DNA of 64,000 nucleotides. It comes from Cladorhizidae sp. MBARI D1340-BT2. Lineage: Eukaryota; Porifera; Demospongiae; Poecilosclerida; Cladorhizidae. Positions 1 through 8,268 of the stretch are shown one piece after another (the stretch's first letter is position 1; each line of letters starts with the position of its first letter). Below the pieces are notes generated by a model. It was given only the letters and a program-made list of their open reading frames with translations, did no database searches and was not told the origin of the DNA. Position numbers and translations under genes: made by a program. The stretch covers positions 201,001-265,000 of the forward strand of contig JAQNBH010000059.1 in assembly GCA_028752905.1 (NCBI GenBank). Direction: 5' to 3'.

Positions 1-337
1 CCACTACATTTATTGATAATCTGTTCACATGTTGCAGATAAGGGCCTTCTCTATCAGTTGACAAAATCTGGGACTTTGGTCTTGTTAATTAGGGCAGTTA
101 TGAATTGTACTCTTACTTGATGCTAAACATGTTCTTGATATTTGCCCTAATTTGGTCTATATGTTTCTCATTTTCCCCCCGAAAATCTTGTTTTTTGACC
201 GTGAAGCTCATAACTATTCTACACTTTACCCAAAAAAGATAATTTTTATATCATCGGATAGCTCTTCTAATTATCTATCTTTTGTACGTGCCAAAATTTT
301 GAGTACTCTAAGTATTAGGAAGTTATGGTGATTTGAA
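1..337 (+). repeat. Partial B-type monomer at left edge
   Basis: The window opens inside a monomer, at about monomer position 67 in the phase used here. The core carries catgttgcag, the B-type marker, and is followed by a linker ending gaattgg that leads into the A monomer at 338. By sequence it corresponds to the B monomer at 4069-4471, but its linker has tatcatcgg and gctcttc where that copy has tatcaacgg and gcccttc. Confidence 0.93.
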
Positions 338-573
338 TTGGTAAGGTTTGTGATTTTTCCTGGCGTTTTCCAGTTGCCAAAGCGGTGGCCTGCCAGTGAA
401 AAACCACTACATTTATTGATAATCTGTTCACATTTTGCAGATAAGGGCCTTCTCTATCAGTTGACAAAATCTGGGACTTTGGTCTTGTTAATTAGGGCAG
501 TTATGAATTGTACTCTTACTTGATGCTAAACATGTTCTTGATATTTGCCCTAATTTGGTCTATATGTTTCTCA
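338..573 (+). repeat. Conserved half of the monomer (exemplar)
   Basis: This 236-bp portion, from ggtaagg to gtttctcat, is nearly identical in all the roughly 141 monomers. I find only about a dozen recurring variant sites: gtgat/gggat/gtaat, gccaaag/gacaaag/g-ccaaag, cattttg/catgttg/catattt, gcagat/ggagat/acagat/gcagtt, tcagtt/tcactt, ggt/ggtggt, agggc/atggc/agaac, plus a few singletons. It contains two CpG sites (ggcgttt and agcggtgg) that I see intact throughout. A short dyad, gcca-aagcgg-tggc, lies inside it. Low divergence next to a hypervariable half suggests constraint or more frequent conversion; no protein-binding site is proven. Confidence 0.8.
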
Positions 574-740
574 TTTTCCCCCCGAAAATCTTGTTTTTTG
601 ACCGTGAAGCTCATAACTATTCTACACTTTACCCAAAAAAGATAATTTTTATATCATCGGATAGCCCTTCTAATTATCTATCTTTTGTACGTACCAAAAT
701 TTTGAGTACTCTAAGTATTAGCAAGTTATGGTGATTTGAA
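574..740 (+). repeat. Hypervariable half of the monomer (exemplar)
   Basis: This 167-bp portion runs from the T/C tract (ttttcccccc or tttccccccc) to gaattgg/gaagtgg. Comparing copies, I count roughly thirty variable positions, for example gaccgtgaag/gccgtgacg/gccgtaaag, ttaccc/ttatcc/ttactc/ttaacc/ttacct, tatcat/tatcaa/tatgat/tatcac, gcccttc/gctcttc, ctatc/ctgtc/ttgtc, gtacgtacc/gtacgtgcc/gtacttgcc, and attagg/attagc. Combinations of these define the higher-order repeats. The T/C tract with the following gaaaat can form a 6-bp stem with a C5 loop in the six-C version only. Confidence 0.82.
691..709. other. Dyad-symmetric element in linker (exemplar)
   Basis: In monomers with the gtacgtacc variant, a 19-bp run is an inverted repeat with one unpaired base: gtac, caaaa, ttttg, a, gtac. 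It is flanked by gtacgtac (self-complementary) and overlaps gagtactc (also self-complementary), so three short palindromes sit within about 30 bp. Variants gtacgtgcc and gtacttgcc weaken the left arm. A protein-binding or cruciform role is only a possibility. Confidence 0.5.
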
Positions 741-1143
741 GTGGTAAGGTTTGGGATTTTTCCTGGCGTTTTCCAGTTGCCAAAGCGGTGGCCTGCCAGT
801 GAAAAACCACTACATTTATTGATAATCTGTTCACATGTTGCAGATAAGGGCCTTCTCTATCACTTGACAAAATCTGGGACTTTGGTCTTGTTAATTAGGG
901 CAGTTATGAATTGTACTCTTACTTGATGCTAAACATGTTCTTGATATTTGCCCTAATTTGGTCTATATGTTTCTCATTTTCCCCCCGAAAATCTTGTTTT
1001 TTGACCGTGAAGCTCATAACTATTCTACACTTTACCCAAAAAAGATAATTTTTATATCATCGGATAGCTCTTCTAATTATCTATCTTTTGTACGTGCCAA
1101 AATTTTGAGTACTCTAAGTATTAGGAAGTTATGGTGATTTGAA
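741..1143 (+). repeat. Type B monomer (exemplar, tcactt subtype)
   Basis: Exemplar of type B. The linker before it ends agcaagttatgg with gaagtgg; the core reads gtttgggattttt and catgttgcagataag. This copy has the tcactt subtype (cactt instead of cagtt), shared with 4875, 9814, 10217, 20494, 20897, 24221, 24624, 27143, 30468, 30871, 32080, 32483, 33691, 34900, 35303, 36511, 36914, 38123, 38929, 44773, 47191, 55757 and 60395. Its downstream linker typically has gctcttc instead of gcccttc. Other B copies carry cagtt. Confidence 0.93.
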
Positions 1144-1549
1144 TTGGTAAGGTTTGTGATTTTTCCTGGCGTTTTCCAGTTGCCAAAGCGGTGGCCTGCC
1201 AGTGAAAAACCACTACATTTATTGATAATCTGTTCACATTTTGCAGATAAGGGCCTTCTCTATCAGTTGACAAAATCTGGGACTTTGGTGGTCTTGTTAA
1301 TTAGGGCAGTTATGAATTGTACTCTTACTTGATGCTAAACATGTTCTTGATATTTGCCCTAATTTGGTCTATATGTTTCTCATTTCCCCCCCGAAAATCT
1401 TGTTTTTTGACCGTGAAGCTCATAACTATTCTACACTTTACCCAAAAAAGATAATTTTTATATCATCGGATAGCCCTTCTAATTATCTATCTTTTGTACG
1501 TACCAAAATTTTGAGTACTCTAAGTATTAGCAAGTTATGGTGATTTGAA
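1144..1549 (+). repeat. A monomer with ggt duplication (406 bp)
   Basis: The core has ggtggtcttg where other copies have ggtcttg, a 3-bp tandem duplication at about 1287-1292. The same duplication occurs at 5421-5426 and 11166-11171 only. The first two belong to the 4134-bp HOR copies; the third, in irregular territory, also carries a one-base deletion (gtacctta for gtactctta), making that monomer 405 bp. It is a clean lineage marker linking the three copies. Confidence 0.92.
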
Positions 1550-1785
1550 GTGGTAACGTTTGGGATTTTTCCTGGCGTTTTCCAGTTGACAAAGCGGTGG
1601 CCTGCCAGTGAAAAACCACTACATTTATTGATAATCTGTTCACATGTTGCAGATAAGGGCCTTCTCTATCAGTTGACAAAATCTGGGACTTTGGTCTTGT
1701 TAATTAGGGCAGTTATGAATTGTACTCTTACTTGATGCTAAACATGTTCTTGATATTTGCCCTAATTTGGTCTATATGTTTCTCA

Positions 1786-1952
1786 TTTCCCCCCCGAAAA
1801 TCTTGTTTTTTTGCCGTGACGCTCATAACTTTTCTATACTTTACCCAAAAAAGATAATTTTAATATCACCGGATAGCCCTTCTAATTATCTGTCTTTTGT
1901 ACGTGCCAAAATTTTGAGTACTCTAAGTATTAGGTAGTTATGGTGATTTGAA
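1786..1952 (+). repeat. Divergent 'gacgctc' linker variant (exemplar)
   Basis: This linker differs from the standard one at many sites: tttttttgccgtgacgctc, aacttttctatac, gataattttaatatcac and ctgtcttttgtacgtgcc. The same haplotype occurs before the A monomers at 1953, 6087, 11831, 13846, 17573, 40138, 50818 and 52834, and always follows a B-position monomer (an A/B hybrid at 17170). Related but distinct versions precede 58278 and 62916. Several of its variants (ttgccgt, aactttt, tatcaccgg) are shared with the linker after type I blocks, suggesting an older linker lineage. Confidence 0.85.
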
Positions 1953-2957
1953 GTGGTAAGGTTTGTGATTTTTCCTGGCGTTTTCCAGTTGCCAAAGCGG
2001 TGGCCTGCCAGTGAAAAACCACTACATTTATTGATAATCTGTTCACATTTTGCAGATAAGGGCCTTCTCTATCAGTTGACAAAATCTGGGACTTTGGTCT
2101 TGTTAATTAGGGCAGTTATGAATTGTACTCTTACTTGATGCTAAACATGTTCTTGATATTTGCCCTAATTTGGTCTATATGTTTCTCATTTTCCCCCCGA
2201 AAATCTTGTTTTTTGACCGTGAAGCTCATAACTATTCTACACTTTACCCAAAAAAGATAATTTTTATATCATCGGATAGCCCTTCTAATTATCTGTCTTT
2301 TGTACTTGCCAAAATTTTGAATACTCTAAGTATTAGCAAGTTATGGTGATTTGAAGTGGTAAGGTTTGGGATTTTTCCTGGCGTTTTCCAGTTGCCAAAG
2401 CGGTGGCCTGCCAGTGAAAAACCACTACATTTATTGATAATCTGTTCACATGTTGCAGATAAGGGCCTTCTCTATCAGTTGACAAAATCTGGGACTTTGG
2501 TCTTGTTAATTAGGGCAGTTATGAATTGTACTCTTACTTGATGCTAAACATGTTCTTGATATTTGCCCTAATTTGGTCTATATGTTTCTCATTTCCCCCC
2601 CGAAAATCTTGTTTTTTGACCGTGAAGCTCATAACTATTCTACACTTTACCCCAAAAAGATAATTTTTATATCATCGGATAGCCCTTCTAATTATCTATC
2701 TTTTGTACGTACAAAAAGTTTGAGTACTCTAAGTATTAGGAAGTTATGGTGATTTGAAGTGGTAAGGTTTGTGATTTTTCCTGGCGTTTTCCAGTTGCCA
2801 AAGCGGTGGCCTGCCAGTGAAAAACCACTACATTTATTGATAATCTGTTCACATTTTGCAGATAAGGGCCTTCTCTATCAGTTGACAAAATCTGGGACTT
2901 TGGTCTTGTTAATTAGGGCAGTTATGAATTGTACTCTTACTTGATGCTAAACATGTT

Positions 2958-3462
2958 AGCTTCGTAGATTATCCACACTTCACTGAATAGACTTGATGTA
3001 TAGCTATTAAGATAGGACTCTCTAAGTGCTCTCTCTTGATACCAAACATCCATATATTCTGCACACTTCACTGTAGTGGACTTGCAAGATAGGTATCTCT
3101 CAGTGTTCTCTATCTTGAGCTAAACATGTTAGCTTCATAGATTCTCCACACTTCACTGAATAGACTTGATATATAGCTCTAAAGGTAGGCCTCTCTCTGT
3201 TCTCTCTCTTGATACCAAACATCCGTATATTCTGCATACATAGAATCACAAGATAGGTTTCTCTATGTGTTCTCTATCTTGATGCTAAACAGGTTAGCTT
3301 CATAGATTCTCCACACTTCACTGTATAAACTTGATATATAGCTATTAAGATAGGTCTCTCCCTGTGCTCTCTGTTGATATCAAACATCCATAATATTCTG
3401 CACACTTCACTGTAATGGACTTGATATGATTCGAATGATAGGTTTCATTATGTGTTCTCTAT
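2958..3462 (+). repeat. Block 1, type I, 505 bp
   Basis: A second repeat family embedded in an A monomer between aaacatgtt and cttgatatttgccc. It holds three subrepeats beginning agcttc at 2958, 3131 and 3296 (173, 165 and 167 bp). Each subrepeat has an 'a' half of 96 bp counted from ttagcttc (2956-3051, 3129-3224, 3294-3389) and a shorter 'b' half (77, 69, 73 bp). Both halves share cacacttcactg, gacttg, agatagg and a tcttga-containing end. There is no terminal inverted repeat, target-site duplication or reading frame. Confidence 0.93.
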
Positions 3463-3666
3463 CTTGATATTTGCCCTAATTTGGTCTATATGTTTCTCAT
3501 TTTCCCCCCAAAAATCTTGCATTTTTGCCGTAAAGCTCATAACTTTTCTACACTTTACCTAAAAAAGAAAATTTTTATATCACCGGATAGCCCTTCTAAT
3601 TATTTGTCTTTAGTACGTGCCAAAATTTTGAGTACTCTAAGTATTAGGAAGTTATGGTGATTTGAA

Positions 3667-4068
3667 TTGGTAAGGTTTGTGATTTTTCCTGGCGTTTTCC
3701 AGTTCCAAAGCGGTGGACTGCCAGTGAAAAACCACTACATTTATTGATAATCTGTTCACATTTTGCAGATAAGGGCCTTCTCTATCAGTTGACAAAATCT
3801 GGGACTTTGGTCTTGTTAATTAGGGCAGTTATGAATTGTACTCTTACTTGATGCTAAACATGTTCTTGATATTTGCCCTAATTTGGTCTATATGTTTCTC
3901 ATTTTCCCCCCGAAAATCTTGTTTTTTGACCGTGAAGCTCATAACTATTCTACACTTTATCCAAAAAAGATAATTTTTATATGATCGGATAGCCCTTCTA
4001 ATTATCTGTCTTTTGTACTTGCCAAAATTTTGAGTACTCTAAGTATTAGCAAGTTATGGTGATTTGAA
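3667..4068 (+). repeat. A' monomer with one-base deletion (exemplar)
   Basis: An A monomer in which gttgccaaag became gttccaaag (402 bp). Twelve copies start at 3667, 7801, 9009, 15560, 19287, 23014, 26741, 29260, 41852, 43565, 54952 and 59590. Ten of them directly follow a type I block; 9009 and 59590 do not. The deletion shifts the chance open frame across the core with no sign of compensation, which argues against coding constraint. Confidence 0.93.
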
Positions 4069-4134
4069 GTGGTAAGATTTGGGATTTTTCCTGGCGTTTT
4101 CCAGTTGCCAAAGCGGTGGCCTGCCAGTGAAAAA

Positions 4135-7100
4135 CCACTACATTTATTGATAATCTGTTCACATGTTGCAGATAAGGGCCTTCTCTATCAGTTGACAAAA
4201 TCTGGGACTTTGGTCTTGTTAATTAGGGCAGTTATGAATTGTACTCTTACTTGATGCTAAACATGTTCTTGATATTTGCCCTAATTTGGTCTATATGTTT
4301 CTCATTTTCCCCCCGAAAATCTTGTTTTTTGACCGTGAAGCTCATAACTATTCTACACTTTACCCAAAAAAGATAATTTTTATATCAACGGATAGCCCTT
4401 CTAATTATCTATCTTTTGTACGTGCCAAAATTTTGAGTACTCTAAGTATTAGGAAGTTATGGTGATTTGAATTGGTAAGGTTTGTGATTTTTCCTGGCGT
4501 TTTCCAGTTGCCAAAGCGGTGGCCTGCCAGTGAAAAACCACTACATTTATTGATAATCTGTTCACATTTTGCAGATAAGGGCCTTCTCTATCAGTTGACA
4601 AAATCTGGGACTTTGGTCTTGTTAATTAGGGCAGTTATGAATTGTACTCTTACTTGATGCTAAACATGTTCTTGATATTTGCCCTAATTTGGTCTATATG
4701 TTTCTCATTTTCCCCCCGAAAATCTTGTTTTTTGACCGTGAAGCTCATAACTATTCTACACTTTACCCAAAAAAGATAATTTTTATATCATCGGATAGCC
4801 CTTCTAATTATCTATCTTTTGTACGTACCAAAATTTTGAGTACTCTAAGTATTAGCAAGTTATGGTGATTTGAAGTGGTAAGGTTTGGGATTTTTCCTGG
4901 CGTTTTCCAGTTGCCAAAGCGGTGGCCTGCCAGTGAAAAACCACTACATTTATTGATAATCTGTTCACATGTTGCAGATAAGGGCCTTCTCTATCACTTG
5001 ACAAAATCTGGGACTTTGGTCTTGTTAATTAGGGCAGTTATGAATTGTACTCTTACTTGATGCTAAACATGTTCTTGATATTTGCCCTAATTTGGTCTAT
5101 ATGTTTCTCATTTTCCCCCCGAAAATCTTGTTTTTTGACCGTGAAGCTCATAACTATTCTACACTTTACCCAAAAAAGATAATTTTTATATCATCGGATA
5201 GCTCTTCTAATTATCTATCTTTTGTACGTGCCAAAATTTTGAGTACTCTAAGTATTAGGAAGTTATGGTGATTTGAATTGGTAAGGTTTGTGATTTTTCC
5301 TGGCGTTTTCCAGTTGCCAAAGCGGTGGCCTGCCAGTGAAAAACCACTACATTTATTGATAATCTGTTCACATTTTGCAGATAAGGGCCTTCTCTATCAG
5401 TTGACAAAATCTGGGACTTTGGTGGTCTTGTTAATTAGGGCAGTTATGAATTGTACTCTTACTTGATGCTAAACATGTTCTTGATATTTGCCCTAATTTG
5501 GTCTATATGTTTCTCATTTCCCCCCCGAAAATCTTGTTTTTTGACCGTGAAGCTCATAACTATTCTACACTTTACCCAAAAAAGATAATTTTTATATCAT
5601 CGGATAGCCCTTCTAATTATCTATCTTTTGTACGTACCAAAATTTTGAGTACTCTAAGTATTAGCAAGTTATGGTGATTTGAAGTGGTAAGGTTTGGGAT
5701 TTTTCCTGGCGTTTTCCAGTTGACAAAGCGGTGGCCTGCCAGTGAAAAACCACTACATTTATTGATAATCTGTTCACATGTTGCAGATAAGGGCCTTCTC
5801 TATCAGTTGACAAAATCTGGGACTTTGGTCTTGTTAATTAGGGCAGTTATGAATTGTACTCTTACTTGATGCTAAACATGTTCTTGATATTTGCCCTAAT
5901 TTGGTCTATATGTTTCTCATTTCCCCCCCGAAAATCTTGTTTTTTTGCCGTGACGCTCATAACTTTTCTATACTTTACCCAAAAAAGATAATTTTAATAT
6001 CACCGGATAGCCCTTCTAATTATCTGTCTTTTGTACGTGCCAAAATTTTGAGTACTCTAAGTATTAGGTAGTTATGGTGATTTGAAGTGGTAAGGTTTGT
6101 GATTTTTCCTGGCGTTTTCCAGTTGCCAAAGCGGTGGCCTGCCAGTGAAAAACCACTACATTTATTGATAATCTGTTCACATTTTGCAGATAAGGGCCTT
6201 CTCTATCAGTTGACAAAATCTGGGACTTTGGTCTTGTTAATTAGGGCAGTTATGAATTGTACTCTTACTTGATGCTAAACATGTTCTTGATATTTGCCCT
6301 AATTTGGTCTATATGTTTCTCATTTTCCCCCCGAAAATCTTGTTTTTTGACCGTGAAGCTCATAACTATTCTACACTTTACCCAAAAAAGATAATTTTTA
6401 TATCATCGGATAGCCCTTCTAATTATCTGTCTTTTGTACTTGCCAAAATTTTGAATACTCTAAGTATTAGCAAGTTATGGTGATTTGAAGTGGTAAGGTT
6501 TGGGATTTTTCCTGGCGTTTTCCAGTTGCCAAAGCGGTGGCCTGCCAGTGAAAAACCACTACATTTATTGATAATCTGTTCACATGTTGCAGATAAGGGC
6601 CTTCTCTATCAGTTGACAAAATCTGGGACTTTGGTCTTGTTAATTAGGGCAGTTATGAATTGTACTCTTACTTGATGCTAAACATGTTCTTGATATTTGC
6701 CCTAATTTGGTCTATATGTTTCTCATTTCCCCCCCGAAAATCTTGTTTTTTGACCGTGAAGCTCATAACTATTCTACACTTTACCCCAAAAAGATAATTT
6801 TTATATCATCGGATAGCCCTTCTAATTATCTATCTTTTGTACGTACAAAAAGTTTGAGTACTCTAAGTATTAGGAAGTTATGGTGATTTGAAGTGGTAAG
6901 GTTTGTGATTTTTCCTGGCGTTTTCCAGTTGCCAAAGCGGTGGCCTGCCAGTGAAAAACCACTACATTTATTGATAATCTGTTCACATTTTGCAGATAAG
7001 GGCCTTCTCTATCAGTTGACAAAATCTGGGACTTTGGTCTTGTTAATTAGGGCAGTTATGAATTGTACTCTTACTTGATGCTAAACATGTTAGCTTCGTA

Positions 7101-8268
7101 GATTATCCACACTTCACTGAATAGACTTGATGTATAGCTATTAAGATAGGACTCTCTAAGTGCTCTCTCTTGATACCAAACATCCATATATTCTGCACAC
7201 TTCACTGTAGTGGACTTGCAAGATAGGTATCTCTCAGTGTTCTCTATCTTGAGCTAAACATGTTAGCTTCATAGATTCTCCACACTTCACTGAATAGACT
7301 TGATATATAGCTCTAAAGGTAGGCCTCTCTCTGTTCTCTCTCTTGATACCAAACATCCGTATATTCTGCATACATAGAATCACAAGATAGGTTTCTCTAT
7401 GTGTTCTCTATCTTGATGCTAAACAGGTTAGCTTCATAGATTCTCCACACTTCACTGTATAAACTTGATATATAGCTATTAAGATAGGTCTCTCCCTGTG
7501 CTCTCTGTTGATATCAAACATCCATAATATTCTGCACACTTCACTGTAATGGACTTGATATGATTCGAATGATAGGTTTCATTATGTGTTCTCTATCTTG
7601 ATATTTGCCCTAATTTGGTCTATATGTTTCTCATTTTCCCCCCAAAAATCTTGCATTTTTGCCGTAAAGCTCATAACTTTTCTACACTTTACCTAAAAAA
7701 GAAAATTTTTATATCACCGGATAGCCCTTCTAATTATTTGTCTTTAGTACGTGCCAAAATTTTGAGTACTCTAAGTATTAGGAAGTTATGGTGATTTGAA
7801 TTGGTAAGGTTTGTGATTTTTCCTGGCGTTTTCCAGTTCCAAAGCGGTGGACTGCCAGTGAAAAACCACTACATTTATTGATAATCTGTTCACATTTTGC
7901 AGATAAGGGCCTTCTCTATCAGTTGACAAAATCTGGGACTTTGGTCTTGTTAATTAGGGCAGTTATGAATTGTACTCTTACTTGATGCTAAACATGTTCT
8001 TGATATTTGCCCTAATTTGGTCTATATGTTTCTCATTTTCCCCCCGAAAATCTTGTTTTTTGACCGTGAAGCTCATAACTATTCTACACTTTATCCAAAA
8101 AAGATAATTTTTATATGATCGGATAGCCCTTCTAATTATCTGTCTTTTGTACTTGCCAAAATTTTGAGTACTCTAAGTATTAGCAAGTTATGGTGATTTG
8201 AAGTGGTAAGATTTGGGATTTTTCCTGGCGTTTTCCAGTTGCCAAAGCGGTGGCCTGCCAGTGAAAAA
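4135..8268 (+). repeat. 4134-bp HOR, copy 2
   Basis: Second tandem copy of the nine-monomer unit: A 4472, B 4875, A 5278 (406 bp), B 5684, A 6087, B 6490, A 6893 with block 7092-7596, A' 7801, B 8203. Rare markers occur at matching offsets: gacaaagcgg in the B at 5684, ttttgaatactc before 6490, acaaaaagtttg before 6893, and ggactgcc in A' (the last seen only in these two copies). A third copy begins at 8269 but breaks off near 8,935-8,945. Confidence 0.93.
7092..7596 (+). repeat. Block 2, type I, 505 bp
   Basis: Counterpart of block 1 in the second 4134-bp HOR copy; I see no difference between the two. Host is the A monomer at 6893, with A' at 7801 after it. Confidence 0.93.

Larger units (their letters stand above)
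338..740 (+). repeat. Type A monomer (exemplar, 403 bp)
   Basis: Exemplar of type A. Its core reads gtttgtgattttt, then cattttgcagataag, then ctatcagttgac. The linker upstream of an A core usually ends aggaagttatgg followed by gaattgg, although some A monomers have gaagtgg there. Other full A copies start at 1953, 2759, 4472, 6087, 6893, 8606, 10620, 11831, 13040, 13846 and many later positions. A 61-codon stretch happens to be open across the core, but it opens with TTG and its first ATG is codon 56, so I treat it as non-coding. Confidence 0.93.
1..4134 (+). repeat. 4134-bp HOR, copy 1
   Basis: Monomer order: partial B, A 338, B 741, A 1144 (406 bp), B 1550, A 1953, B 2356, A 2759 with block 2958-3462, A' 3667, start of B 4069. 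It equals nine monomers plus one block (3627+505+3-1). It aligns with the next 4134 bases at a constant offset. Differences seen: ggtaacg near 1553-1559 (ggtaagg in copy 2), and tatcatcgg/gctcttc near 270-285 (tatcaacgg/gcccttc in copy 2). Confidence 0.93.

Noticed and set aside
338..523. Recurrent 61-codon open frame in nearly every monomer
   Set aside because: It opens with TTG or GTG, and its first ATG is codon 56 of 61. It repeats only because the monomer repeats. Twelve A' copies break it by a one-base deletion. No recognisable domain, signal or gene context.
574..590. C-tract as i-motif or G-quadruplex on the other strand
   Set aside because: Only one run of six or seven C per monomer; four runs in close proximity would be needed.
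3426..3440. Pol III B-box-like motif (gattcgaatg), possible tRNA or SINE origin
   Set aside because: No convincing A box at the right distance and no cloverleaf; the palindrome attcgaat alone explains the resemblance.
3429..3445. CENP-B-box-like site in the block (attcgaatgataggtt)
   Set aside because: It has the TTCG and the central A in place, but the CGGG end is ggtt. Only about six of nine core positions fit, which is too weak.
2958..3462. Block as a transposon insertion
   Set aside because: No target-site duplication, no terminal inverted or long terminal repeats, no reading frame or A-rich tail; it is internally tandem and related to its own flank.
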